From assembly GCA_963575745.1 (NCBI GenBank), contig CAUYUJ010000769.1, forward strand, positions 460,001 to 524,000: a stretch of DNA of 64,000 bases, read 5' to 3'. Every line of letters begins with the position of its first letter. The stretch's first letter is position 1. Source of the DNA: Prorocentrum cordatum (Eukaryota; Sar; Dinophyceae; Prorocentrales; Prorocentraceae). The position numbers and the translations under genes are program-made. The notes beneath the pieces are model-generated. The model had not been told where the DNA came from and searched no databases. It worked only from the letters and a program-made list of their open reading frames with translations. This document shows positions 22,725 through 33,235 of this stretch, piece after piece.

Positions 22725-22973
22725 CCTTAGTGGGCCCTGGAAACGACAAGGCCGTTTTTTTACCGGTTCCGTTTTGCCGTTGTTTTGCCGGTTCCGACGC
22801 CGTTGTTTTACCGGTCCTGTCGCCGTTGTTTGACCAGTTCCGGCTCCGGTTCCAATCCTGGAGCCGTTTTTTTGCCGTTTCCGGTCGCCGTTGTTTTGCC
22901 TTTTTCATTTTCGAGAGACATTTTTTTGGAAACGGTCAAAAAACGGCCCTGCCGTTTCCGGGGCCCACTAAGG
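22725..22973 (+). mobile_element. family G MITE, G1
   Basis: About 249 bp. Ends are CCTTAGTGGGCCCTGGAAAC and the inverse of CCTTAGTGGGCCCCGGAAAC; the inverted termini extend about 40 bp through GGCCGTTTTTT. The interior is a string of CCGTT-rich words such as GCCGTTGTTTTACCGG. A second copy is at 47.59-47.83 kb. Confidence 0.88.
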
Positions 22974-22985
22974 ACCTGGCTGATG

Positions 22986-25314
22986 TGAATAAGTGCGGTC
23001 GGAAGTCTGTTTCAGAGATGTCCACTCCTTATGGGCCAGTAGTTCAGACGTTGCAGCTTCCTCTTACTGACGGCACGACATATTCTTGGCCATTCGCGAG
23101 CCCACCCTCGCTCTTACACATCGCTTGCGCAAGCAGGTGCCATCCAGGTTTCTTGCCAAACACATTGGTGGGAAACGCTCAAAATACGCTTCTTTGGGGG
23201 ACGAGACGACAGTTGGGAACCAGCTCACTCTGCCACGAAACACGTAGCGACATACTTTACCTTTGCCTGCGGCACACCCCGCCACCCCCGAACATCGTCG
23301 TCTCCCACTTCCCCCATGCAGAAAACGAAGGGTTCGATCTGAACCACCTGAGAACGGAAGGGGGGGTGGGGGAGGAAAGACAGCCGCCAGAAATTTGACT
23401 CGAATGACGAGGAAGGGGGAGGAAGGGGGATTCATGGGGGAGGGCAGGAAGAGGAAGGGAGGGGGAGGAGGCAGGAACGAGGAGGAGGGAGGGCGTCGCA
23501 ATCCCCACGCCCCCCCCCCACCCCACCCTAATTACCCCTGCACGCGCCCCCCCCCGCCCCCCACACGCGCACACCTGAAGCTTCTGGAGGGGAAGAGGAG
23601 ACCTTTCGCCTCGGATCGCCAGGTGGCGCAGTGGCGGGCTTATGGACGGAGCTGCCTGAATGGTGGCGTTGCACAGATCAGGGGTGGACCCCGATCGGAT
23701 CCATTCGATGTTCGCAAATGCAACACGCGGGCGGCGGGTTTTCAGGACTGCCCAAACACATGATGATGCTTAAGTTTATAAGCAGAGAAACTATGGACGT
23801 CGGCATCGCTGTCCCCGATGGCTCTGACAGTCAGATCCACCATGTCGGCGGTAATCCAGGACGAACACGCCCACGCATAATTCTACGCTGTGGAGGGGGC
23901 GGGCGGGAATTCGTGCTGGGCGACACGTAAGAACGTGCATTACGGAATCAACTTGGCAGTTGGACCACGCGAGTATATAGGACACGCATCAGTGATGATG
24001 CCAAACAGATTTGCATGAGTCATGGCAAAGCGGTGGTTGCACGAAGGGCGCATTTGAATTGGAGGCCGCATCGTTTGGATTGACATTTGACCAAGACGCC
24101 GCGTTGCGGTGCCAAGCGCTCGGACCTCTTCTGAAACCTGCAAGCGCCTTTTTCCATGATTGGATGCGCACCCTGGCGGCCAGCGGAGGAGGTGCGCAAT
24201 GCATGATCAATGGTTTCTGTCCCAAGCTATCGCGAGGCGGCAATATCAGCATGGACCAACTCGACAAGTAGGCGGAGGAGTTCGCGGGGCCAAACAAACA
24301 TGCGTCGAGGCCTCGGCCTAGGCAGTTTACAGTGCGCATTGTTCAGAGGGATCATTCTCATTGCAAAGCTTTCGCAGGGGAGTGCATGACAGCAGTCGCG
24401 GTGCCAAGCCGCGCGCGGGCCTTCGGCTCGCCGCCCGCCCGTCGATCTGCCATGCATCCCAAGGGAGGGCTCGCGACGAGAAGCCCATTGCAATTCGCCT
24501 CGGGGCCGCTGCGCGCGGCTGCGGATTTCAGCAAGACTGTGCTCGACAGTGACCCCCCCGTGCTCCAAGAGCACAGCCGGTGCATGCAACTGATGGGTGC
24601 AATGTCTAACGCGCTGTCGTTTGGGGGGGGGGTGGCGCGGCCGCGCCACTCGCTCCGAGGCCCGGCTCCCTGATCGATTCGCACCGCCAGGCAATGCTGA
24701 GAGCATGCGGGCGCGGAGTGCGCAAGGTGAACAGCCACCTGCAGCACCGCGTGCCTGAACGTCTAGCACCATTTCAGCTGAACCTCTCATGTTTCACAAA
24801 CGAAAGGAGAAACAAATTCCTAAATGCAGTCACTGTACATGCGGCCTCCCTGCGGGGCCCATCGCGCGCTATCGTATCTAAGATAGTTCTTGATATGAAC
24901 ATCAAATCAACAATGCTGTGTTCATGCCGGAGTTTCTGATTGAACCAGTGGCTGATGCCTAGGGCCTTTTTGAAAGATGTTCCGAGCGACCGACGCCCCG
25001 TGGAAACATGCGCCTCGCGGCGGTTTCACTGGGGGCGAGGGTCCTTGCGTGATGGCAGCGTTGTTTCCTGCGTGGCGCCACCAGGCAGCTTGGGGCACGC
25101 TGAAGTAGTGGGTTGCTTAGACGCGAGGTACAGCTGTCATCCCGGCGTGCCCGGGCGCTGGCTCGTTGCGACGGCGTTCGTGCAGTCGCCGACGGACGAT
25201 TCGCTGTGGAGGCTCGGGGTGGAACGCGTCGCGCTTGCTACGGGGCAGGTTCGCGACGTTCATGTGGTCGAGCGCGTAGGCATATGCATTCGCCCTATGG
25301 CGAAATCGTTATAG
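22986..25314 (+). pseudogene. decayed multicopy dinoflagellate-type protein gene
   Basis: Colinear protein-like pieces occur in shifting plus-strand frames. They are: PVVQTLQLPLTDGTTYSWPF (about 23.03 kb); LWTELPEWWRCTDQGWTPIG then GGGFSGL (23.64-23.75 kb); FELEAASFGLTFDQDAALRC then HDWMRTLAASGGGAQ (24.05-24.2 kb); one in-frame TAG at 24269; then HCKAFAGECMTAV; then QLNLSCFTNERRNKF (24.78 kb); and a C-terminal part ending ERVGICIRPMAKSL before TAG at 25312. From memory, the DWM and NLSCF-ER landmarks resemble a repeated, unnamed protein family predicted in several dinoflagellate genomes; function unknown, possibly transposon-derived. At least three frame changes and one or two stops make an intact gene unlikely. 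The G1 element lies just upstream. Confidence 0.6.
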
Positions 25315-25329
25315 ATACGATGCGGTGGC

Positions 25330-25880
25330 AGCAGGGGACGAGCAGGAGACGATATGGGGGGGCACCCAATGGGCGCATCGCGGCTTGTTAGCACGCTGCA
25401 CCTGACCGTAGGATTGTTTGGCCGCGTCGGCCATCGTTGCCAGCAGAGGCTCGCGTTGCCCATGGCATCGACGCTTTTTCCCGACCGTGAGTTCGGGCCG
25501 GAATCTTTCGGCGCGATCGCCCGAGTCCGACGCCCTATCGGGCGCGGAACGCTTGCGAGCGCCCAGTCCCGCTTTGCAATGGCCAACGCACTGGTCAAGT
25601 GCACGATTCGTGATCGCAGTCGCGGGCAGGGCGGAGAGTTGTTGCTCGTTGGCAGGGCTTCCCGCCCGGACTGGGGGGCGAGGTGCGCGACGGAGCTCGC
25701 GGGGGCGAGCGGGGCGGAGGGCGGTCGCGAGAGCAAGCAGCTACAAGACGAGCGGAGGAGGCTGGACAGGCTGCGCCGCTGGGAGGAGGTTGGCGAGCCA
25801 GTGTTTGTAGAGCAGCGTTCGGCATCGAGCTCTCCCTCCGCCTCCGAAGCGACGGCGGCAGCGACGGACGCGGCCAGCTG
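25330..25880. other. long ORF of doubtful coding status
   Basis: A 213-codon plus-strand ORF (25354-25995) includes ESKQLQDERRRLDRLRRWEE, which is helix-like. However, its 3' part runs into the CpG-rich repeat below, and ORFs of similar length exist on the minus strand. Kept as a possibility only. Confidence 0.3.
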
Positions 25881-26510
25881 CCCCCCGCGGCAGTGGCCCC
25901 TCGCCACGCGCGCGCCCGCGCGCGCGCGGTCGAGCGATCCGCGCGCGGGCTGGTCACCCGAGACCTCGTGGGTCACCGATAAGGGTTCACTCTAGTTTTC
26001 CAGGCTAACATGGCGATTTTCCCATGCTGGAAAATATACGGCGACTTTTTCATGCTGGAAAATAATCAGCTCGCAACGAGCGCGGCGGCGCGCGCGCGAT
26101 CGGGTGGCGCGCGCGCGGGCGTGTCACCCGAAATCCAATCGGTCGCCATTGAAGGTTCACTCGGGTTCCCAAATCAGCATGGCGATTTTCCCACTTTGGA
26201 CAATGCAGAGCTCGCCGCGCGCGCGTCCGCGCGCGCGCGCGATCGGGCGGCACGCGCGCGGCCGTGTCACCCGAGATCCCACTCGCGCGCGCGCGCGGGC
26301 GCGCGCGGGGCGATATCAGCATTGCCCACAATGGAAAGAGTAGCCATGTTGGCCTGGGAACTAGAGTGAAGCCTTGACGGTGACCGATTGGGTTTTGAAG
26401 TTAACATGCGTCATGCATATATGAACGTTTCAAACAAAAAATACAACACATCCCCATGTTGGCCCGGTACCTGACGTGAGCACTTAACTGTAACCGACTG
26501 GATTTTGAGG
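25880..26510. repeat. CpG-rich ~150-bp repeats, direct and inverted
   Basis: Units combine GCGCGCGCGATCGGG / CGCGCGCGGGCGTGTCACCC with GGTTCACTC and ATGGCGATTTTCCCA. At least two direct units are followed by inverted half-units at 26.33-26.39 kb (ATGTTGGCCTGGGAACTAGA) and 26.45-26.50 kb. The long alternating CG runs could adopt Z-DNA. Confidence 0.7.
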
Positions 26511-26544
26511 TGGACGTGCGTTTTCAATGTTTTCCAAACAAATC

Positions 26545-28270
26545 ACTCGGATTCCTTCGGGATTATCCGATGGATGACCTAAGGGGTCCTGTGAATTCCC
26601 CATCAGGTCCGATAGAATTACTGCGGAATCCGATGGGTGTCCTACGGGGTCCATGGAAGTGCCTCAGGAATCCTATGGCGGCCCTGGGGGATCCTCACGA
26701 TTGTCGAAGGTTGCGATGGATCTCCTAGAAAGAATCCGGTGGCTGTCCTAAGGAATCCGATGGATGTCTTAAGGCTTCCCATATATGTCCTAAGGGTTCT
26801 AATGTATGTCCTGAGGAATCCCATGAATTTCCGAGAACGACTCATGCATCTTGCGCATGTCTTGGGTAACCCGGCAATTTTTATATGGAATGCGATGGGT
26901 GTCCTAAGGGGACATATGGATGTCCGGAAGAATCCGATGGATATGGGTGTCCGAATGGACCCTATTGATTTCGAAAGGAATATGATAAATGTCCTAAGGA
27001 ATCCGATGACTTCCCTGTGGCGCCCGATAGCTTTCATGAGGGACCCCGTGGATATCCCAAGGAACCCGATGGATTTCCAAAGGAGCATGCGGATTTCCTG
27101 AAGAAGCCGATGGGTGTCCCAAGGAACCCCCGAAGTTTCTTAAGGATCCCTTTCGATGTCCTAAGGATCCCGATGCATGCCCCGAAAACTTCTATGGCTG
27201 CCCTCGGGAATCCGATGGGTGTCGTGAGGGTTGCTATGGAATTCCACAAGACCCCTACGCACTTCTGGAAGGGAAACAACTGGTGTCCAATCGAAACCAA
27301 TGGATTCCCTAAGGGATGCGAGGATGTCCTAAGGAACCCTGCGGATGACCGAAGGATTCCAATGTAATTGCTTTGGGGTCTTATGCGATTCCCAAGGGCG
27401 GCCTATTGACACCCCCATGGACTTCGAAAGGAATCTCATGGATGTCCTAGGGGGTCATGTGCATGTCCTGCAGGACCCGTTGGATGTCCGAAAGGATCCG
27501 ATGGGTTTCCGAAGGAAACGCGTTGCCTTCTCAAAGAATCCTTGTGGATGTCGTGGGGAAACCAATGCATCATCGAGGTTCTACAATAATCTCATCGGAA
27601 TCTATAAGACACCCACGAGATAATTTATGACATCCTTAGGAATCCGTTGGACATTCATAACATTCCTTGGAAAATATGCAAGGACCTTCGAATTCACCCA
27701 AGAATTCATCGTATCCCAAAGGGATCTCAAGTGATTCCTCATGGCATGCGTTGGGTTCGTTTGGAATTCCAAGAAGGATTCCTCCTGAAATGCATGAGGT
27801 CCCGAAACACGTCCCAAGGATTCCTTAGGACAGCCACCGGATTCCTTAGGACATCCATATTCGTCTTTCGGAAAAATTCATCGTATTCGGCAGGCAATCC
27901 ATGGTGCCCTTCAGGACATCTACAGGATGCGTTCGGACAGCAACCGGAATCCATGGGAAACCCGTCGGACTCCTAAAAGAATCCATCCGAGTCTTTTCGG
28001 AAAGCCATGGGTTTCCGGATGAAATCTATAGGAACTCCTATGACATCCATCCAAGAATTCAATGGGGTGCCTCAGGCTACCCATGGGACTCCGAAGGAAA
28101 TCCAGATTATCCCTTTCGACATCTATAGGACCCCTCAGAAAATCCATGAGATCCCTTAAGACAGCCATCGGGTCCTCAGGTCAACCATTTGATTACTTAC
28201 GACATCTATCTGAATCCTTGGGGCATCTACAGAAATCCGTGGGAAATCCATAGGCTCTCTTTGGAATCCC
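26545..28270. repeat. 21-bp minisatellite with internal inversion
   Basis: About 80 degenerate units of roughly CGATGGATGTCCTAAGGAATC. Three consecutive exact 21-mers are visible at 26748-26810. From 26.55 to about 27.59 kb the units run forward; from about 27.60 to 28.27 kb they are inverted (for example GACATCCTTAGGAATCCG). Because 21 is a multiple of 3, the plus strand on the left and the minus strand on the right both read as RNPMDVL-type heptapeptides. Lower GC than the surroundings. No start, stop or splice context suggests a real gene. Confidence 0.9.
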
Positions 28271-28299
28271 AGCTACTCGCTACTCAACATAATAATGCA

Positions 28300-28430
28300 G
28301 CAACTTTGATTTGCAACTTCCCCCGCGATAATCGAACTCGGCCGTGTCGCCCCTCTTCCCCGACCCAATCTGTATCGGCTGAGAGCATTAAGCTCTCAGG
28401 GGGAAAGGGGGTAATTATGGCTTCATATCT
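28300..28430. mobile_element. element P, copy P1
   Basis: Begins GCAACTTTGATTTGCAACTT, then CCCCGCGATAATCGAACTCG, CCGACCCAATCTGTATCGG and a GGGGTAATTATGG end. The copy at 28.73-28.86 kb is in the same orientation, about 75% identical by eye. Confidence 0.65.
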
Positions 28431-28464
28431 GGGGCGCTCGGCTAAACGTTTTCTCGTAGATCGC

Positions 28465-28512
28465 AACATGATGATGATGATGCTGATGCTGATGCTGATG
28501 ATGATGGTCGCG
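28465..28512. repeat. GAT/GCTGAT microsatellite
   Basis: ATGATGATGATGCTGATGCT pattern of about 15 units, between P1 and the exon at 28.58 kb. Confidence 0.85.
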
Positions 28513-28579
28513 GGCGCCTTTCCAGATCCTCGCTCTGATGGAGTTTGGTGCTCCTCGAGATATGGTATCTAAAGTTTCC

Positions 28580-28716
28580 CTACGCTCTGGAGGTCCTTGG
28601 CGCTGCCAAGACACCTCTCTTGCGAACCACCTCGAACCAATCGCCCACGCAGGCTCGGCATCCCTTGGAGCCGTCAGCGGAAGGCATTTCGTGCATGCTA
28701 GCGCTGCAGCGCTTGC
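28580..28716 (-). CDS. probable exon, unknown protein
   Basis: Reads RCSASMHEMPSADGSKGCRA then CVGDWFEVVRKRGV, with strong third-position G/C bias, to a TAG at 28580 or to an earlier donor. It is separated from the next exon upstream (28.89-29.08 kb) by element P2. Acceptor uncertain (AAG|CGC proposed because it keeps phase 0). Cys and His content could suggest metal binding, but no domain was recognised. Confidence 0.4.
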
Positions 28717-28724
28717 CTCCTTCG

Positions 28725-28860
28725 CTGCAACTGCGATTTGCAACTTCCCCTCGCGAATCTGAAGTTCGGCCTTGCCGCCCCTCTCCCCCGACCAAATCTG
28801 CATTGGCCGGGGAGCATCAAATATCAGTCGTGGAGGGGGGGTGTGATTTATGATCCGGGG
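28725..28860. mobile_element. element P, copy P2 (lies in an intron)
   Basis: Shares GATTTGCAACTTCCCC, CCGACCAAATCTGCATTGG and GATTTATG with P1. It fills most of the gap between two coding stretches on the minus strand, so it behaves as intronic DNA. Confidence 0.65.
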
Positions 28861-28889
28861 CACGGGGTTATGTTGTGGTGACGCCGATC

Positions 28890-29081
28890 CTCGCCGAGCT
28901 CTGGCAACGGCGCGGCCGTCAGGGCGACACCATTGACCAGGCCGCTGACCCGGGAGGCGACGCTGCGGCAGGCTTCCGCGGCGCCCTCCTCGCTGGCCAG
29001 CTGCACGTTGGAGCTGCACGCCCCGAAGGCGACGGACTCACAGTAGCGGAACGCGTCCTTGGGCTCGGCGGCGAACCCAGG
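28890..29081 (-). CDS. exon (64 codons), unknown protein
   Basis: Exactly 192 nt, phase 0 at both ends. Contains PKDAFRYCESVAFGACSSNV, then a helix-like QLASEEGAAEACRSVASRVS. Nearly all third positions are G or C until the proposed donor GGCGAG|GATCGG (GA type), where the bias stops. Acceptor AACGCAG|CCT; an in-frame TAA lies just upstream, supporting the exon start. No methionine is present, so a start-codon-based ORF search misses it. Not recognised. Confidence 0.55.
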
Positions 29082-29313
29082 CTGCGTTCGACTTTATGGG
29101 AGCCTTCTCTTGGTCAACATGCTGGCGAAGTCGCTGCAAGTAGCGGCGAATGGCGGCAGCTGGCAAGCGGCAAAGAATGGCACACGCCCCGCACCAACCG
29201 TCCACCAATCACTCCCTATCTGCCGCCAACAGCCACGAAACGCCGAAATCGAAAACACTCGGTGCGAGGCGGCGAGGCTTCCATACAAAAAAACACCCTA
29301 CCCCAGGAATTCG

Positions 29314-29518
29314 GACGCCCGGAATGGGTACGGAAAAAATGGATACAATGCCCAACAACAAATGTTGTCCCAAACCATCAGCGGCCGCTGTTGGGCAGGC
29401 GGCCTTCTGTCTCGAATGGACAGAGGCCGCGGCGGCGTGGACAGCGAATCCTGTTCAAAATGAACAAGAACTGCTGTTGGCCAGTGTACCCATTCTTTCA
29501 GTACCCATTTCGGGCGTC
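29314..29518. mobile_element. family F MITE, F1
   Basis: About 205 bp with inverted termini of about 45 bp: GACGCCCGGAATGGGTACGG at the left, and at the right the inverse, GTACCCATTTCGGGCGTC, both extending to a CCCAACA word. Interior has GCCGCTGTTGGGCAGGCGGC. The second copy is at 39.58 kb; a fragment at 30.00-30.11 kb lacks the ends. Confidence 0.88.
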
Positions 29519-29559
29519 CAGAAGGGAGGGGGGAGTTCCACGTGTTAACGCGTTTTCGT

Positions 29560-29759
29560 CGGGTTGTCCAGCCCCGGGGTGCTCTCCAGCAGCTGCGCCG
29601 GGACGGGAGCGTTCCGGGGGCCGCCGGACGCCCGGGCTTGGCGCAGGCACCGGGTGCAGCGCAGAGAAGACTCGTCCGTGGCGCTGCGAGACGGCCACCG
29701 CGGGGACCGCCTTCGGTGCGGCTGCCCGCCGGGCAGTCTTCGAGCCGAACCTGGCCTAG
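29560..29759 (+). CDS. possible terminal exon
   Basis: A plus-strand frame with biased third positions reads GTGCSAEKTRPWRCETATAG then FGAAARRAVFEPNLA and stops with TAG at 29757. The minus strand is also open here, so the assignment is weak. Confidence 0.25.
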
Positions 29760-29999
29760 CTAGCCTGAAGTTGGGCGTGTCCCTCTATAGGAGGAATTGC
29801 CGATCACAAAGAAGAGGGGACGTCTTCTGCATCGTCTTCGGCCTCTCTGGGCCCATACTGGGCCTCAGAACCGTCCAACAACGACTCGGGACGCAAGACG
29901 GGCCCCGGGGAAGTGGTCGAGAGGTCGGGGGCCCGTGTCTCGAACCGAAACCGAAGCGCTGGATGTCAGGGGGGAGGTGCTCAACAGCGAGCGCTGTCC

Positions 30000-30110
30000 A
30001 AAATCGACGGCGGCCGCTGTTGGGCAAGCGACTTTCTGTCTTAAATGGGCAAAACGTCCGCGGCGACACGGACGGCGAATCCTGCTCTGAATGGGCTGGA
30101 CCTGCTGTCA
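30000..30110. mobile_element. family F fragment, F3
   Basis: Carries GGCCGCTGTTGGGCAAGCGA and ACGGCGAATCCTGCTC, the family F centre, without the inverted termini. Confidence 0.6.
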
Positions 30111-30311
30111 GTCTTCATCCATCCTCTTCCCGTGCCGAGCAAGGTCATGCATTTGTGAAGGAGAATGGATGGCAACCGCACGACTTCACACTGCTCGGCC
30201 TCAACCGCTATGCCAATGTCCCACGATGCCCAAACGGCCAACGACATTGCCTACGCACGACACGCCGCGATGAGACTCCAGTCTTCCAGAGTCATGTAAG
30301 CTCGCGACGAG

Positions 30312-30660
30312 GCGCGCCGCGCGGCTTTCTTGGATCGGCGTTGGACGACCCCCCTCCCTGACGCGCGGAGCGCGCCAGGGGCGGCACCGGAGGCGGCACC
30401 GGGGGGGCCCAGGCGCCGAACCAAGAAATCTGCTAGCAACTCCGAAAGATCATGTGTACGTAGCGTTTTCTTGTTCAACGTGCAGTATCCGAATACCCCT
30501 CGAAATGTAAACGGCCAACGATATCGCCTGCGCAAAACACGCGAACAATCGCTGGACCGCGCCACGGGCGGCGCCGGAGGCGCCGCCAGGAGCGCACACG
30601 CCCCGACCCAAGAAATCCGCGCAGAACTCAAAGAAACTATGCCTGTGTATGCCAGTTTTT
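30312..30660. mobile_element. family D copies D2 and D3
   Basis: D2 has a left terminus with CTTTCTTGGATCGGCGTTGG and an inverse AACCAAGAAATCTGCTAG..CTCCGAAAG. D3 keeps GGCGGCGCCGGAGGCGCC and the right terminus CCCAAGAAATCCGCGCAGAA. Between them a CAAACGGCCAACGA-type repeat (30.23-30.28 and 30.51-30.54 kb) is also duplicated. Confidence 0.65.
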
Positions 30661-30816
30661 GTTAGGGCAGATTCGCCGAGAGGATCTTTCAACCTTGAAC
30701 GATCGGCCGATTCCGAAGCGTCAGATCGTTCACCATGGATGGATTCTGGGTCGCTGGCGGCGCTCAACGATGGACGCCAGCGGCGAGGTCGCCTCCGCTG
30801 GTCAACACGACGCGAA

Positions 30817-30985
30817 CTCACCGTAATTTCGACGGTCCGTGCGGATTTCTTGGATCAGCGCTGGAGCCCACTGGCGGCGCCGCAGGCGCGGCCCCTGGCG
30901 CGCTCCAAGCGCTATGGAGGGGGGTCCAGCGCCGATCCAATAAATCAGAGCTGGCCCCGGGCAATTCATGTTTGTGTCTTTGTGT
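30817..30985. mobile_element. family D element, D4
   Basis: Left terminus GGTCCGTGCGGATTTCTTGG then ATCAGCGCTGGAGCCCACTG; right terminus CCAGCGCCGATCCAATAAAT. Directly followed by family C copy 2, the same D-C neighbour order as at 4.64-4.93 kb. Confidence 0.75.
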
Positions 30986-30994
30986 TTGTGTCTT

Positions 30995-31215
30995 TGTTCG
31001 TTCCTCGAAAGGGCGGGCGGGTGCTGAGGGACACGTTCTGTGGCGACTCGTAGGAGCCTACCGTGCGACTCTGCTGGCGCTTGCGAATCGACGCTCGCCG
31101 ACGCGACTCGACGGTAACCGTCGCTGAATAGGTGCAAATGGACGCCAAATCGGCGCTGCCTCGTCTACTGCCAGACGCCAGTGCACGCTGGGGCACTCTA
31201 AAGACGGCATTCCGA
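30995..31215. repeat. dispersed family C, copy 2
   Basis: GTTCGTTCCTCGAAAG, GTGGCGACTCGTAGGAGCCT, GCGCTTGCGAATCGACGC and CGCCAAATCGGCGCTGCC in the same order as copy 1. The D-C linkage implies that a larger unit was duplicated. Confidence 0.7.
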
Positions 31216-31234
31216 GGACGCACGAAGCTCCCAT

Positions 31235-31440
31235 CGACTGCTTCTGGAGAAACGGGTCCTGGACCCCAGGGCTTGCTCCGGGGGCCATCAGAAAAGGGCG
31301 ACTGAAGACACTGGAAGCTCAAGATCGGCTCAAAGTCGGTCCCCGCCCGGCCGTGGCGACGAGGGGCCCCCCGAAGGCCAACTGCCAGTGTCTCAAGCGG
31401 CCCTCCGCTGAGACCAGCCTTTCGCCCCTGGGCCGCCGGT
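31235..31440 (+). repeat. diverged family A copy
   Basis: Resembles the family at 0.24 and 59.1 kb in its CGGGTCCTGGACCCCAGGGC and GGGGCCCCCCGAAGGCCAAC blocks. Confidence 0.35.
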
Positions 31441-31764
31441 CGGCACGCCGCGAACCCACAGTCAACCCGCATAGTAGGGATGCGCGATCAGGATGCAAAG
31501 GGCCTTGGACGCCCATTTCAAAGCTTTTCGTTTTTGTTTTGTTTTTACTTTTTTTGTCCCGCTCAAGCAATCCTCGCGGCCACGCTGGGTTCATAAGTCC
31601 TCTCGTGTGCTGTGGTCGGATCACGACGAAACCCGCCGAGCAGAATCAACAGATCCGCTGCTCCAGGCTCCTCGAGCGGGCCGCGGCCACCGAACGCGGC
31701 CCAAGATGGGCCGAGAGGGCAAGGGCGCGAGGGTGCCCTTGGGACGGCTGCCCGTCCTCATTAA

Positions 31765-31958
31765 TCGGGAGCGGCCAAGAGGGGGGTGTCCAAGAGGCGG
31801 GGGTGCAAATCATGACCAGCGGCATGTGCGCGGCCCAGCGGGGGGGCCAGGGACGTGAAGAACTAAGAAGAGGCGCCATGAAATCTGGGGAACTATCATG
31901 GCCCATGCCAGGAGATCCCCACCCCCCTAGTCATCACCCCCCTCTTTGCCGCCCCCGA
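31765..31958. mobile_element. family E MITE, E1
   Basis: 194 bp. Left end TCGGGAGCGGCCAAGAGGGG; right end the inverse of TCGGGGGCGGCAAAGAGGGG; inverted termini about 22 bp. The interior has GCAAATCATGACCAGCGGCA and GGCGCCATGAAATCTGGGG. Copies at 33.45 and 57.82 kb are about 90% identical, so this family moved recently. It lies about 50 bp downstream of the donor of the minus-strand exon at 32.0 kb. Confidence 0.92.
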
Positions 31959-32009
31959 ACTACGCGGGTCGACTGCACGGCTGCCTTCGGCCCCCGTCGC
32001 GCATCGGTC

Positions 32010-32156
32010 CTGCGCGCTGGCGACGAGGCGCTCCCAGCCCGCGGCCCGCGCCTCCACGGCCAGCGGCGCCCCCGCCCGGCCCGGCGGCAGGCGCACGCGC
32101 ACGCCGCCGCCGCCGCAGGGGCCCAGGATCTCGGCCCTGGCGCCGCCCACCAGCAC
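32010..32156 (-). CDS. exon (49 codons), unknown protein
   Basis: Exactly 147 nt, phase 0 both ends. Reads [49 protein letters not shown]. Essentially every third position is G or C, the strongest coding bias in the window. Donor GCGCAG|GACCGA (GA type); acceptor CACCAAG|GTG. An in-frame ATG lies 9 nt upstream of that acceptor, so this could instead be a 5' exon. The alternation of Gly and Val/Arg suggests a beta-rich segment, but no family was recognised. Confidence 0.6.
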
Positions 32157-32194
32157 CTTGGTGGGGGGCATCAAAGGGGTGCTCTTTTGGGTGT

Positions 32195-32830
32195 GCGTGC
32201 GCGGGTGTGTGTGTGTGTGTGTGTCGGTGCGTGTGAGTGCGTGTGCGTGTGTGTACGTGCATGTGTGTACGCCTGCTTACGTGTGTGTGTGTGTGTGCGT
32301 GTGTGTGCGTGTGTGTGCGTGTGTGTGTGTGTGTGTGTTTGTTTGTGCGGACGGCCGCGCGCGCTTTTTTTGTTCTCTCTCTCTCTCTCTCGAATTGGAC
32401 TTCTACGCATCGTCCACGCCTCGTCGCTGCGCGCGAGGCCGCGACCACCGAAAAAGTGCATGTGTGTGTATGTGTCTGCTTGTGTGCATTTGTGTGCATG
32501 TGTGTGTGTGCTTGAGTGCGAGCGTGCGTGCGTGTCTTTTGTTCTACGTGTGCGTGTGCTTGCGTGTGCGTGCGTGCGAGCGTGTGGGCGTGCGTGCGTG
32601 CGTGCGTGCGTGTGTTGTGTGTATGTGTGTGTGTGTGTGTTTGTGCGTGTGCGTGATGGTGCTGCGTCTGAAGGCCTGGCCGCGCGCGCTAGCTCGTTGC
32701 CGATTTTTCTACTTGCTCCGCCTCGTCGCCGCGCGCGAGGCCGCGACCGCCAAAATGCGTGTGTGCGTGTGTGTGAGTGTGTCCGCGCGCGTGTTTCTGT
32801 GAATGTGTGTGTGTGTGTGACCGGCGCGAT
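32195..32830. repeat. GT/GTGC dinucleotide-rich array
   Basis: Long GTGTGT and GTGCGTGC stretches in three blocks, separated by a duplicated segment (TCGTCGCTGCGCGCGAGGCC and TCGTCGCCGCGCGCGAGGCC). Cys/Val ORFs over it are artefacts. It forms the upstream intron of the 32.0-kb exon. Confidence 0.92.
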
Positions 32831-33235
32831 GCGTCCCGCGGACTTGTTCTGGCAGGTACCTGTGCCACCACTCCTTGGACCTCGTTCGGTGCGCATACTT
32901 GTGACCAGGATCTTGAGGCGAATCCTGTCGTTGCGACGAAGGGGCCTGGTGAGCAAACCAACAGTTCCCGATGCTGAGGGGTCTGCCAAAACAGGGTGTT
33001 GAGTCGTAGTTTCGCGGGGTGCGTTATCACCATGATCGCGAAGTGAATCCAGCTGTGGTGGCGACGAGAAGGGGCCCCCAAGGGGCCGAGCAAAGTCAAA
33101 AGGCCGGAAGGGGTAGCGGCAGCGGTGACTTTTCCTCTGCCGAGCCTCGGCGATGGGAGCGCCCAGCCCCGCGGCGGCCACCTCCAGAATAACAAAACAC
33201 GGCATACATAGTTTCTCGGAGTGCGAGGCGGGGAT

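Noticed and set aside
25354-25995. 213-codon ORF as a firm gene
   Set aside because: No clear third-position bias, and it overlaps the CpG-rich repeat; kept only as a doubtful region.
31353-33002. 549-codon plus-strand ORF rich in Cys and Val
   Set aside because: It runs through family A, element E1, the antisense of a good exon, and a GT array; no consistent coding bias.
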